Part shown: piece by piece, positions 1 through 10,149 of the stretch
How positions within the stretch are numbered: position 1 is the stretch's first letter
How the letters are laid out: every line of letters starts with the position of its first letter
From: Ophiura sarsii
Lineage: Eukaryota > Echinodermata > Ophiuroidea > Amphilepidida > Ophiuridae
DNA: 64,000 nucleotides
Direction of reading: 5' to 3'
Assembly (NCBI GenBank): GCA_035610835.1
Contig: CM069452.1
Coordinates: forward strand, 66,002,919 to 66,066,918
The notes under the pieces: generated by a model
Told to the model about the DNA's origin: nothing
Database searches by the model: none
The model's input: the letters and a program-made list of their open reading frames with translations, nothing else
Translations under genes and position numbers: made by a program

Positions 1-21
1 GCAGAAGAGCACGATAAGATC

Positions 22-348
22 ATGCGTCAAGTCGTTAATCGCGCGACAGAGTGGAACCTCAGACTTAACTTTGACAAATGTCATATAAAGCAGAAGTCGG
101 TGAAGTACGTAGGACATATTCTTACTGCCGAAGGACTGAAACCTGATCCTGACAAAGTAAGAGCGATCAGAGAGCTACCAAAACCAGAGTCCAAGGAAGA
201 AGTAAGAAGATTTCTCGGAATCATTACGTACCTCGCGAAATGTATCCCAAATTTAAGTGAGATAGATGGTCCACTACGCGACGTCATAAAGAAAGATTGC
301 CAATTTCACTGGGACGCAAACCGCAAGAGAAAAGTTTTACAAAGCTAA
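22..348 (+). pseudogene. gypsy reverse transcriptase C-terminus (partial)
   Basis: This open segment of 108 codons covers the thumb/connection part of a gypsy RT: a KCHI..KSVKYVGHIL segment, then PDPDKVRAI and RRFLGIITYL, as expected just before RNase H. The active-site YxDD would lie upstream of the window. The frame is lost close to position 300, where the homologous reading continues in the frame of the next segment. It is part of the decayed retrotransposon, not a host gene. Confidence 0.85.
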
Positions 349-1442
349 AGAATCTCTGCACAAAGTCGCCAGTATTAGCCTACTATGACGTGAAGAAGGA
401 AGTAACTATCCAATGTGACGCAAGTAGCTATGCTGTAGGAGGCGTACTTCTACAAGAAGGTCGTCCAGTCGCATACACTTCGGGCGCAATGACACACACA
501 GAAAAAAATTATGCACAAATAGAGAAAGAAATGCTAGCAATTGTACACTCATGCAAGAAATTCCACCAATACATTTTTGGTAAAGCAGTAAAGGTAGAAT
601 CTGACCACAAGCCATTACAGTCAATTTTCGCCAAGCCATTACTAGCTGCTCCCATGAGACTACAAACAATGCTACTACGGCTACAGCCCTATGATCTGGA
701 TGTCAAGTACAAACCGGGTACTGATATTCCCATAGGAGACGCATTGAGCAGAGCAAATCTACCAGAAACGGAGCCCGATGAAGAACCAATCATGGTAAAC
801 ATGGCTGAGTTTGTCGCAGTAACTCCGAGTAGATATCAAGACTTTCAAACGCGTACAGCAAATGAGCTAAATGAATTACACTCAATGATCATCAAAGGCT
901 GGCCGGACACAAGAAATGACACTCCACACTCAGTAAGAGAATATTGGCCATACAGAGATGAACTCGCGGTGTCGGATGGGATTGTGTACAAAGGAATGCG
1001 AATTGTCGTACCACCAAGTATCAGATCCGATATGCTGAAACAGATACACGAATCACATCTAGGTATCAATAAATGTAAGCAGCGCGCACGCGAAACACTC
1101 TTCTGGCCAGGAATGAGTCAACAAGTTCAGAACATGGTTGAAGATTGTTCCATCTGCAACACATACCAAAACAAGCAGAGGAAGGAAACCATGACACCAA
1201 GCAAGATCCCAGACTTACCATGGTCTGAGATAGCATCTGATCTGTTTGCTTGGAAAGGAGATACCTATCTACTGACAGTTGATTATTATTCCAAGTTTAT
1301 CGAAGTAGATAAACTCGTCGATCAGTCAAGTGCATCAACCATAGAAGTTCTTAAATCACAAATTAGTCGCCATGGAATCCCGCAGAGAGAGCAGTACAAA
1401 CAGTCAAAAATATGTGGAAAAAGTGCAATGACAAGTACTTAG
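297..1442 (+). pseudogene. gypsy RNase H plus integrase N-terminal part, core deleted
   Basis: The 381-codon open frame contains RNase H, with catalytic acidic residues in CDAS, the EKEMLA segment and SDHKPL, and then the integrase zinc finger (H..H..CSIC). The integrase core is entered at TYLLTVDYYSKF, but the protein switches to unrelated residues after HGIPQ because of a deletion of several dozen codons that is not a multiple of three. The DNG-type second Asp and the Glu of the DDE triad are therefore absent. An antisense open frame at 406-669 is only a shadow. Confidence 0.88.
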
Positions 1443-2144
1443 CGTTGTTAGATTATCGCACCACACCACTGACTAGTTGTGATCTCTCACCCGCACAACT
1501 CCTAATGGGACGCAGACCAAGAAATAAACTCCCTGCAGCAAGACATCTTCTCATACCAAAACCAATCAACCCAGAAGAAGTCAAGAGACGTCTCTCTAAG
1601 GACAAATCAACCCAAGAGCGTTATTACAACAATAAAGTAGGTGATCAAGATCTTCCACCACTTCGACCCGGAGATCCTGTAAGAATGACCCCTCTTCCCG
1701 GTACCAATAAATGGCTTCCTGCCAAAGTTATTCAACTTCACAGTCCACGGTCGTATGTAGTTGAATACAACGGCAGAAAATACCGCAGAAAACAGAAAAC
1801 ACTTGAGACTCTCAACCTTTAAAGCAAATCAAGACTATGTGGCTGTCCCCAATCCCAGAAACCAATATACAGCTACAGCTGAGAGACCTGCCAAGTCCTC
1901 TGACCCCCCACGGTCTACAACACCTAAAGACCACCCACACAAGCCAATACCCACACCAGCCGCTGAGAGACCCAGACCTGAGAAACCACAACCAGAGTCC
2001 AGAAATAGACAAGCCGAGTCCAGAAATAGACCACCAGAGTCACCAAGACCCAGACCAACATCCAGCCGCAAGGAGACACCACCGCCTGTGTACACTACCA
2101 GAAGCGGAAGATGCAGTAAACCACCACAGCGCTTGGATATCTAA
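1412..2144 (+). pseudogene. gypsy integrase C-terminus and Pro/Arg-rich tail, two frames
   Basis: 1412-1822 encodes the end of the integrase: DYRTTPL, PAQLLMGRRPRNKLP, then a basic GPY/F-like segment with LRPGDPVRM and SYVVEYNGRKYRR. It stops at 1820-1822. 1761-2144, in another frame, gives a Pro/Ser/Arg-rich tail ending in TTRSGR..KPPQRLDI, which resembles the tail of many invertebrate gypsy polyproteins. This suggests a small indel near 1820. All of it belongs to the dead element. Confidence 0.8.
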
Positions 2145-2534
2145 AACCCCTTTGTTAGTTTGGATACTCAAATCTGAGCATTTCTTTTGGAAACTTTATT
2201 TGTTTACTTTAGTTATATTTAGCAACCTAAAATTTTGTTGTGAAAAGGCATAATACACATTGCAAGTCTCAGATCAAAATTAATGTGATCATTCATCATG
2301 TTGATGATAATCAGTCAAAGTCAATGCAGAACTCTTATACCCAACTGATTTTGATATTTCAGATCTGTTCTGATTCTGAATAATTTATTCAATTGCATCT
2401 AATTGAAATGAGAGAATTTCATAGACTCTAATATCATCTTGTGAACCTTAAGCTTTGCTATGGACAATACAAATGCAAGCTGTTCACTATTAATCTCTCA
2501 TATGGAATTTAATATCCAGTTCACATCTTTCCAT

Positions 2535-2640
2535 AAAGAAAGGGAGATGTAAGATACACTACCTCAAGTGTATACAAAGAAGTAATAAACATGGCCTTGT
2601 TATACACAACCTACATCATGTGTGCTTCGTAATTATTATA
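2535..2640 (+). mobile_element. candidate polypurine tract and start of gypsy 3' LTR
   Basis: A purine run (AAAGAAAGGGAGA, 2535-2547) is followed at once by TGTAAGATAC at 2548, the usual PPT-LTR arrangement with an LTR starting in TG. An AATAAA lies at about 2585. The LTR end is uncertain. Around 2640 the sequence changes to a different local repeat (GTAAGTTAGTGAAAGAG), so an LTR of only about 93 bp is possible but unproven. The matching 5' LTR is outside the window. Confidence 0.45.
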
Positions 2641-3560
2641 GTAAGTTAGTGAAAGAGTTTAGTAACTGATCTTGTCTACAAACTCTTCCACTAGTTATGT
2701 TATGAAACTCTTCAATACATGGAGTTGAGTTTGATTTCAAGCCCTATTATAGCATATCGTCAGCCTGCTTCGATAATTGCCTAACTCACTTTTCAGCAAA
2801 ATTGAGTTTTTTGCATAAATCATGACTTCATTACATTATGCACATGCTGTTACAATACCTAAGTCATTGACCAATCAAAAGTGTTGATAAATGAAGAGCT
2901 TTGTTGCAAAAGGGCCATCAGACCACTCCAACATGTTACTCATTTTGCATTATTGAATTTGCATTGACAATCCATGGAATTAATCAAATTATTGTATGGC
3001 TGTGTTCATCTGTTTCTATATGACTTGGATTAGTGCATCCATGCACGCCAATTGAGGCATCAACAATACAAGTCACATTCCACATAATGAATATCCATCT
3101 ATCAATAATGGAAAATGAGTAACAGGTACACAGGTAACAGGTTTCATACTTTTGTTGTTTTCTAAGAACTAGAAAAAATGAGTTAGGCAATTATCGAAGC
3201 AGGCTGACGATATGGTAAGTCAGTGAAAGAGTTTGGTGATTCCTGACCTGTGTAGAACCACTCTACCCTTGTGTACAAACCCTTCCACCAATTTTGGAAT
3301 ATCATTTTTGGTCATTGAAAGATAGTGGATTATAGTGATAACTAATCTTTATACGAAGTACAACTCTCATCTGCAAACTCTTCCAACAGTTGTGTAACAA
3401 TGCCCTGCAGTACGTGGAGATGCCCTTTTAAAGGTATAATGGAAGAGTTTCCAAACCTGTAGCTCTGCACTTGTCTGCAAACTATTTTACCATTTCATAA
3501 TGGAGTATAGTGTCTCAGCTCTATAGGCATATGGTAAGTGTGTGAAAGTGGCTCACCCAC
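2639..3560. repeat. degenerate direct repeats containing a MITE
   Basis: A motif that reads GTAAGT, then GTGAAAGAGTTT, then ACAAACTCTTCCA recurs at about 2640, 3214 and (weaker) 3350-3550. The first two copies are separated by the inverted-repeat element at 2754-3213. The unit is loose, about 200-300 bp long, and lies in the presumed FBXL4-like intron. No coding potential is seen. Confidence 0.45.
2754..3213. mobile_element. MITE with perfect 35-bp terminal inverted repeats
   Basis: Positions 2754-2788 (begins ATATCGTCAGCCTGC) are the exact reverse complement of 3179-3213. The 460-bp element has no open frame of interest. Because the termini themselves read ATAT...ATAT, the target duplication (TA or ATAT) cannot be separated from the repeat end. 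The perfect match of the arms suggests recent insertion or conversion. Confidence 0.8.
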
Positions 3561-3629
3561 TATGTGTTACAAGATAGTGACACAGAATATAACTTAATGT
3601 AATATTGTCATTTGGTAATTTCATTACAG

Positions 3630-3739
3630 GTGACCGACTCCACACTAGATGGCTTATTAAATCGATGCAGTCAACTACAGCGCCTGTGTCTATCCTGGTG
3701 TGGTGACTGGGGAATGATATCACCAAAGACTTTCAACAG
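3630..3739 (+). CDS. FBXL4: FBXL4-like F-box/LRR gene, internal LRR exon
   Basis: The exon is 110 bp, bounded by TTACAG| and |GTACAG, and starts in phase 0. It encodes a leucine-rich repeat: VTDSTLDGLLNRC, then LQRLCLSWCGDWGMI, ending in FN plus the first two bases of an Arg codon. The LSWCG and GMI wording matches the LRR region of FBXL4, an F-box substrate receptor of SCF ubiquitin ligases linked to mitochondrial quality control. The last codon is completed exactly by the first base of the next exon at 5344. The F-box and N-terminal exons are upstream of the window. Confidence 0.75.
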
Positions 3740-3792
3740 GTACAGGCAACAGCTAGGCCCAATAGCATTATATTGAATTCAATTAAAATAGA

Positions 3793-4313
3793 ATACCGTA
3801 ATATTCTTTAATAGACGCCCCTCTCTAGTAAACGCCTCTCTAGTTTTTATGGAATTAACACTCAAAATAAACTCCCCTCATACAATTTTGATAGAACAAG
3901 GTACTTGAAGGTCACCTTTCTTGTCCTAAAATAAAACAAATTTTCGCCTGCAAAGTTGAGCGTCTTAGCTATAAACCATGAGATAAATACCTTTTTGTGA
4001 TAAAATCAGATAAAATACAATGCGAGATGCAGTGCAATTCACGTTCTGGATTGATAACAGCAGAGATGTAGCGAGTGACGCTCAACACGGCGTGGTTTAG
4101 GAAAATAATATTTTAGCAACTTAGAAGTCTGAACCAACTGGATCCAACGAAACTAAATCTCTTTAGCGATGTAAACACATCAAAACCGTGGTGTTTTATC
4201 AGACGTACTAGTGCTTGAAAAATTGACCCCCAATAAATGCCCCCCTCCCCCCCCCATTTAAAAATTGTAACACTGGAGGGGGGGGGGGGGGATAATTAGA
4301 GAATATACGGTAT
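3793..4313. mobile_element. MITE-like element with ATACCGTA termini
   Basis: The left end ATACCGTAATATTCT (3793) and the right end AGAATATACGGTAT (to 4313) are inverted repeats of about 20 bp with one indel. The inner part carries CCCC/GGGG tracts, including a run of 14 G at 4278-4291. It lies inside the intron between the two FBXL4-like exons. No coding content. Confidence 0.6.
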
Positions 4314-4706
4314 GTTCAAATATCAAATGTATCAGAATTGAACTTCTTAAAGACCAAATTCACCAACTAGGTTGAATTAATTAATGACATTTTTATGAGC
4401 TGTTAAGTGTGAGGGATAAAGGGTCGTTTAAGGGGGCTTTGCACCTTCAGGTATAGCCTCCGTAAAACTGCCGTAACTTCTTCATTATTCATTTAATCTA
4501 TATAAAAGTATACATTTTTTTGCAGAAAAGGGTTTAATGAATCCAACCATGATCATGAAATTGACCATTTTGAAGAAAATCATAAAAACACGTTTTTGAC
4601 CCATTTTAAGTTCTGCAAAGATAACTCAAAATATATTTTGTCAAATTTTGTCATACTACAATTCAGGAAAATTGGTGTTGGACCACTTAGTCCATTTCTT
4701 TGCTAA

Positions 4707-4928
4707 TATCCCACTTTAAGGGACTATTTTCAAGCGCTGAATTTGCAACAAACTTGTGTGGAGAGCTTGAGCTGTCTACTCACTGATATCCCTCCCCCGC
4801 CCCCACCAATCAATGTTGAGGGTCCCAACGACCGTGGAGATGAAACGGTTCCGAACAACATTGAATGGGGGGACTGGGGGGTTGATTTCAACGAAGTCCT
4901 CAAAGTGGTCCAACAGTTATTTCCTTAA
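4707..4928 (+). other. unidentified small open frame in FBXL4-like intron
   Basis: An open stretch of 73 codons plus a stop contains PPPPPINVEGPNDRGDE and the acidic, aromatic NNIEWGDWGVDF segment. It is more GC-rich than its surroundings. No acceptor site or start codon clearly defines it. It could be a fragment of a transposon protein, a retained exon or chance. No function is assigned. Confidence 0.25.
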
Positions 4929-4946
4929 TTGTCTGAGGCTATTGGT

Positions 4947-5235
4947 ATATGCTAAATATGACAACTGTCTATAGGAAATAACTCGTGTTCTATACATTGC
5001 ATCTTCTAATTTGGATATTGGCAAGATATGTATATAATTGTTATATATGGTAAAGATAAAGTAAATACGACATTTGCATTGTTAGGGACTGGTCATTTTA
5101 TGCGTGATTATGGCCCGTTTGTATGGTTACTCACTCAATATGACAACTGTCTATAGGGAATAACTCGTCTTCTGTACATTGCATAATCTTATAATTTGGA
5201 GAGTGGCATGATATGTATATACTTATATTATTAAG
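4947..5235. repeat. direct repeat pair, about 90 bp each
   Basis: 4947-5040 (AATATGACAACTGTCTATAG, then AATAACTCGT, then GATATGTATATA) recurs at about 5142-5230 with scattered substitutions and small indels. It is intronic, with no coding content. Confidence 0.65.
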
Positions 5236-5343
5236 GACATTTTGAAGAAGAAAAAAAACTTGAACATCTCTTAGTACACCTTTAACAATGGCAACCTTCG
5301 GAGGGTAGGGTCAAGTTGTACTAAACTCTTGTTGTATACACAG

Positions 5344-5453
5344 ATTTATCTTACAGTGTGGGAGTCAGCTGATATGGTTACGTCTTAGTGCCTGTCGTTT
5401 CACTACGTTGGAAAACATCAAGTCTATAGCAACTACATGTACACAATTACAAG
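5344..5453 (+). CDS. FBXL4: FBXL4-like F-box/LRR gene, next LRR exon
   Basis: The exon is 110 bp. It is preceded by ATACACAG| and followed by |GTAGGTG. Its first base completes the Arg codon split at 3739, giving FNR|FILQCGSQLIWLRLSACRF and ending ATTCTQLQ plus one base. This is the next LRR of the FBXL4 repeat region (CGSxLxxLxLSxC). An alternative acceptor 13 bases downstream would break the frame, so 5344 is preferred. The next coding exon, which should start with two bases, was not found in the following 10 kb by eye. Confidence 0.75.
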
Positions 5454-5580
5454 GTAGGTGCTGTTTTTTTCTCTTATAAGATTTAAATATTTTGGTAATT
5501 GGGTGCAAATTGTTGCGTAGAGAACTTTTAAACATTATATACAGATTAGTTGTTGGTCCAATGGATGTTTTGCAATCATA

Positions 5581-5793
5581 AACCAGGATCCAGAAAAAAT
5601 TGTGTAGCAAGATTTCTGAATCACAGGATCCAGAAAAAATTGTGTAGCAAGATTTCTGAATCGTCTATTTTAATAGTCTCCAGTAAATGCATTTTTTGCA
5701 ACCATGAAACAGAAAAAATTGTGTAGCAAGATTTCTGAATCGTTTATTTACATGTTTTACAACCATAAACCAGGATCCAGAAAAAAATGTGTC
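5581..5793. repeat. short tandem array, about 40-bp unit
   Basis: Units begin CAGGATCCAGAAAAAATTG and end GATTTCTGAATC at 5584, 5624 and (as AACAGAAAAAATTG) about 5708, with a partial unit at 5770-5793. The first two are identical over about 38 bp. It lies just downstream of the second FBXL4-like exon. Confidence 0.75.
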
Positions 5794-6470
5794 ACTGATG
5801 GTATATTGGTGTTTTTCAATTAATACCGACTGCCTCACAATGAGTGCGCTTTCACTCATATAAATTGATAATGAAAGATTCAGGGAATGTCATGACAGTT
5901 TCCATGGACCTTAAGCGCTTTTAACTTACCGCTACCCGTCCACATTTGGGGCACTTGCATGTAGTTTAGCGTGGGCTTGATACTCCGAACACCATCAAGA
6001 CTCATGTGCACATCCTACAAACCAATGATGCAGATCAAGCCAGGATGTGGCCACACCTGGCCATGGTTTTCAATGTCTCCTGCTGCTGTTCCTGCTAGCT
6101 AGTCCTATCAATGGTGGTTTAGGGGATCAACGCATTTCTTTGCCATAGGAATTTCATTGACAGGTCACCATTATCCCAAGTAAAGAATTTTTTTTTTTTA
6201 AATCTAAAACCAGTGGTAAAGTAAAATCAGTGGTAGCTCAATACCGTATTTGACAATTGATTTCGCATGGCAGATAACAAATCTTGGGGGAATCGTAAGA
6301 AACCCAACACCCTGGTTAGATGGAAATGAATCAACCTTTAAACCTAACCCGCCTACGCACTACAAAACTTGATGCTGCTACAATATTGTACCGCGTCATT
6401 ACCTGGTCTATCTAGTGCCACACTCTGCCGGGCTTTCAACTTGTGAAAAATAACTGAAGTTTTTTTAAGC
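5794..6470. other. non-coding, no recognised feature
   Basis: No ORF with family features, no inverted-repeat element and no splice-bounded exon was recognised. Presumed intron of the FBXL4-like gene or intergenic DNA. Confidence 0.4.
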
Positions 6471-6474
6471 TGAC

Positions 6475-6546
6475 CTGCTGCATAGTTCAGTCGGTATAGT
6501 CTCTGACTCGCACGCACATAGCCCGGGTTCGAACCCTGGCGAATGT
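6475..6546 (+). repeat. tRNA-like sequence / tRNA-derived SINE head
   Basis: It has a Pol III A box (TAGTTCAGTCGG, 6483-6494) and a B box (GGTTCGAACCC, 6526-6536) at tRNA spacing. The T-arm stem CCGGG/CCTGG has one G-T pair. The 5' and 3' acceptor segments do not pair, so this is unlikely to be a working tRNA. A SINE head or tRNA pseudogene fits better. Confidence 0.55.
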
Positions 6547-7645
6547 GGAGAATGATTTACCCACCACCCCCAGTTTGACCCGTTTTTCTCCCCTGATTTA
6601 ATTCACAAAAACATGCCCGGGGAGTTTATTATGTTAATGTCAATTCATACAGTTGTACCATACAAGCATTGTATATTCTTTCTATGGCATGTACATGATT
6701 TTTACAAATTAAAAACTAATTTCTGTGCTTTGAATATTAAGAGTACCTGTATATGCCACTCATAAAACATGTTTAATTGGATCTTGTCAGGGGTGACCAA
6801 AGCTTAGTTACAAAGGCATCTCCATCAATCATGATATTGGGCTACAATCTGATGAAATCAAATAACAGTGCTGGACAGTAGAGTGTGGACAACCATTGTG
6901 AATCAAGGATACCACTGGAACAAGCAAATTGTGTTAATGAATGATACAGTTTGCCAAAATCAGAGAATAGATGCCATCATTTCCCATACCGCCGGACTTA
7001 ACCACACACTACAGTGCCCAAAAGTACTACAAGATACCCTACCATCAGGGGTCTGCCACTCAGCTTGCCGATCGGAAGCCACTTTTAAATTAAAATTTGG
7101 TCGGCATAGAATTGGTTGCGCTATACCGATATAGCGTGATTGTAGCAGACGACGCGACGCTGGTCACGCGTCTCTCAGACGACCCAATATGACAACAGGA
7201 GGTCACAATTTTGAATTATTTCTAACAGTCATCGCCCGGTTAACGATGAAAATTCTTCTAATATGATGAATTTTTCAAAATGATAAGATTAACATTCGCG
7301 ATAACGTGTTCTATTATTCACTACAAATTCAAAATTTAGGTTTCGCGTGGCCACCGTCGTCTGTGTAAATCTACAGCTCCCCCAAACCTATGCCGACCAA
7401 AAATGACGTTAAACCTGGTTAAACATTGTTAAACGCGTTAAACGCCGGTCTTGGACGCATTCCGGACAATTACCCTAATTTATGTAAATATGCAAAAGTG
7501 ACCGTTTTCGCTACGTACATCTATCCCTGATACCATGTCCACAGATAATATTTTTAAAATAAAATGTTTTTCATTATTTTGCCACACATAATGTATGTAT
7601 ATCAGGTGCACAATAAACCCAAGATTTTGAAGAAAACAACCCCAC
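6547..7645. other. non-coding, no recognised feature
   Basis: An open frame at 6868-7134 has no family motif, and the nearby CGACGCG-rich stretch (7145-7190) looks like decayed repeat DNA. Nothing further was supported. Confidence 0.35.
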
Positions 7646-7648
7646 TTC

Positions 7649-7934
7649 GCAGTGGTGTAGCCAGCTTTTTGAAACATGGGGGGGGGGGGGGCAAGACATA
7701 CCAACGATAGGCATGATGTACCGACAAAAACATAATTATTAAAAGGTTTCTCATTTTTTTTTGCAGTCAGCTCTAGAAACTTTGGGGGGGGGGGGGGTAT
7801 ATGTGGTTGTCTTAAAACCAGCCAAAAAATTGCATGGTCAAATCATGAATGTACCGACGGAGTGCGTTGTGTACCAACGGGGTATTTTTAAAGGGGGGGC
7901 AATGGCCCCCTGCCCCCTGGCTATACACCATTGC
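7649..7934. mobile_element. GTGGTGTAGCCAG-type terminal-repeat element with G tracts
   Basis: The left terminus GCAGTGGTGTAGCCAG (7649) and right terminus CTGGCTATACACCATTGC (to 7934) are inverted. Two long G runs lie inside (about 7678-7691 and 7784-7797), with a GGGGGGGC/GGCCCCC segment near 7895. A possible CCACTT direct repeat flanks it. Elements with this GGYGTAGCCAG end also occur at 23513 and near 25815. The open frame at 7761-8084 crosses the edge and is not a gene. Confidence 0.5.
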
Positions 7935-8967
7935 CACTTGGTTGAAGATTTGTCATCCGTTGCTGTCAAAAACTGTCATTTACGAAGTGATGTGTTGAGT
8001 TCAAACAACATCTTTATCTCTGAAAAGGTTCACAAACATCTAGAAATATATTTTAAGAGGGCTCATCAGAGCAACAATATCTAAACTCCAAATTCGGCGA
8101 TTATGAGATTTTCGTATGAAAATGGAAGGCTGAAAACACTATCTTTTTAACAGTACAGTCAGGGACTGATTGTGTCATCAGTACAGTCGAGGGACTGTTG
8201 TGTATTGTGTGAATATTATACCTTATCGTTTAGTAAGTGTACATACTTCAATCTCATTGGTTAACACGTATGAAATCTGATCCATATCGTGTAAACAACA
8301 AGTCAAACCACAAGATATATTCCATATCGTCGATTAACCGCGTTACCAGATGGCGCGAAATGATATTACGTGTAAAGCGATTGCTTTGCGTCTGTGGAAG
8401 AGTTGCTCAAAATACGACATTGTAAAATAAACAAATAAAATGGCGGATGATTTAAATGCAACCGAGTCGATTTCTTTTACATTCTGAGGCCGAAATATAC
8501 CGCAAAAAGGTCTAACCCACGCCAAATAATAAATGATCTGCATATAACCTAACCAGACATGTTTTTCGCGATGATTTTATGGACAGCGGCCTCATGTGAT
8601 ATGACATGCCAAACCATAGGTATTTTTCCGTATTGTGTGAACATGCAGGGGATAACTAATAATATTGGAGTTGATTTTGTTTCTACAATAGATGGCATTT
8701 GTCAGCTTTATTTTCATACCAAACTCTCTTTTTGCCGCTGCTCTCATGATGAGACTGAGTTTCATCCCTCGATTCATATACCTCATTTCATCCGACAGAA
8801 CCAACAACAAATGACAAACGTTTGACAGTATCATATGTTATGGTATCAGAATGACCTCTGCTGCTTCTGGTGGAGATCGAGCGCTGATTCAGCGATCAAA
8901 GGGTCATATGTGACATCGATTGTTAATAGAAATTCTTGGTTGGTTCAATAAAATGGAAGTACAAATA
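7935..8967. other. non-coding, no recognised feature
   Basis: Short ORFs on both strands overlap each other and lack any family motif or splice context. No element ends were found. Confidence 0.35.
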
Positions 8968-8968
8968 A

Positions 8969-9218
8969 GGCTATATTAAAAAAACACTTTTGTCTCAAAG
9001 CTCTTCAGTTTTATAAACCTAATGCGGAATGCTGTTTTAATTGTTTTTTTAAAAATATAAAATTTTGAAATCCTTGTATGTGATCAGTGAAAATCTGAAA
9101 AATCTGTGAAACTTTGGGATTTATTTTTTTTATTTGGAAAAAATAAAAAAATAAAAAAACGCGCATCAAATAACTAACGCGCACGGGTGCTTTGAGACAA
9201 AGGATTTTTAATATAGCC
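8969..9218. mobile_element. Harbinger-like MITE, GGCTATATTAAAAA family, copy 1
   Basis: The left end GGCTATATTAAAAA... then TTTGTCTCAAAGC and the right end GCTTTGAGACAAAGG... then TTAATATAGCC form inverted termini of about 33 bp. TAA lies directly outside on both sides (8966-8968 and 9219-9221), as expected of a 3-bp TWA target duplication. 250 bp, non-coding. A second copy is at 12059-12361. Confidence 0.75.
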
Positions 9219-9324
9219 TAACCTCTTTGGTTTCAATAAATTCAATATCCAAGATGGGGGCGCAGACAAACTATTACGCTATAAGCATGTATGACTGGAA
9301 AATATTGTAAAAATATTGTAATAA

Positions 9325-9523
9325 GGCGACGAAAAAAAGAAACCTTGTTCTACGGGCAAACGGACCTTTCAGGTTATGGGTCAGTCGGTCGGGCTTTTTT
9401 CCCCTTGAAAATGACTGCAAATTGTTTTTAAATTCTGTAAAACAAAACATTTGGGTGTGACGGTAGTTTGACCGATTTCTAACAAATTTGGTAGTTAGAA
9501 CAGGGTTTCTTTTTTCTGTTGCC
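9325..9523. mobile_element. Harbinger-like MITE, GGCGACG family, copy 1
   Basis: It begins GGCGACGAAAAAAAGAAACC (9325) and ends GGGTTTCTTTTTTCTGTTGCC (9523), giving inverted termini of about 30 bp with few mismatches. TAA is duplicated at 9322-9324 and 9524-9526. 199 bp, non-coding. Confidence 0.75.
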
Positions 9524-9870
9524 TAAGGGGTGTTTTTTTAGATCGGGCATGTAACTCATGATAATACTCATCAAGGGGTCTAAAATCAGAGATAGTTCTA
9601 AAATCAACCATTTACAAGATAAGGGGACTTGTTTTGTGAAACCTGTCAAAATCTTACATGTTTATAGAGGGTCAAATTGATTGGGTTGGGGAGAAAAACT
9701 TGCAAAATCCTCATTTTATGGTGTTTTTGGATTAACCCTAACACTCTGAGTACTCCAAATTACTATGATGCGGTGCGCTGGTTCCACCCGGCGCGGCAGT
9801 TTTTCGATGAAATAATGGCCCCAGGCTATATACTTGGCAAAGTATACTAAGCCAAGCACGGTTTACCCCC

Positions 9871-9930
9871 GTTGCCCAGTGGTAAGTCGTTTGCCTCTGC
9901 ACCCAGAGGTCCAGGGTCTGAGCCCCGGGG
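9871..9930 (+). repeat. tRNA-like sequence / SINE head
   Basis: GTTGCCCAGTGGTAAG resembles an A box, a CCTCT...AGAGG stem stands where the anticodon arm would be, and CCAGGGTCTGAGCCCCGG forms a T-arm-like hairpin with a degenerate B box. The acceptor stem is not convincing, so it is read as a tRNA-derived repeat. Confidence 0.4.
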
Positions 9931-10149
9931 GCCCTTTCCCCCCTTTTTTTGGAAAAGGTGCCTCGGGGGTGTAGGGTTAAGAGGAAATACACGTTTGGAG
10001 AAGACTGCAAAATCTTCGGTCATACATGTTTACACCATGATATTTGGCAGTCCCCTCTTCCTGGGGCAGTCAAAATCACACAAAAATGACACAAGGTTGA
10101 ATCAACACTATGATTTGCTTATTAGTAAAAGTTTTATTTCAAAAAAATA

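Larger units (their letters stand above)
1..2145 (+). mobile_element. Ty3/gypsy LTR retrotransposon pol remnant (RT end, RNase H, integrase), inactivated
   Basis: The window opens inside the reverse transcriptase of a gypsy-type element. The first open segment (22-348) carries the RT C-terminus and connection region (YVGHIL, RRFLG). A frame change near 300 leads to 297-1442, with an RNase H domain (CDAS, EKEMLAI, SDHKPL) followed by an integrase with an HHCC zinc-binding region (HESHLG, CSIC) and the first catalytic Asp region (LLTVDYYSKF). The integrase core then breaks off after HGIPQ at about 1382. The chain resumes in another frame at about 1387 with the region before DYRTTPL, so the second catalytic Asp and the Glu are missing. 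A basic and proline-rich C-terminal tail follows (1412-1822, then 1761-2144 in a third frame). The copy cannot encode a working integrase. Family assignment is firm; the clade is not resolved. The 5' half lies outside the window. Confidence 0.93.

Noticed and set aside
5365..5610. Minus-strand ORF over the second FBXL4-like exon
   Set aside because: Shadow of the + strand exon, which is supported by splice phase and LRR pattern.
6475..6546. Functional tRNA gene
   Set aside because: A and B boxes are good, but the 7-bp acceptor segments do not pair.
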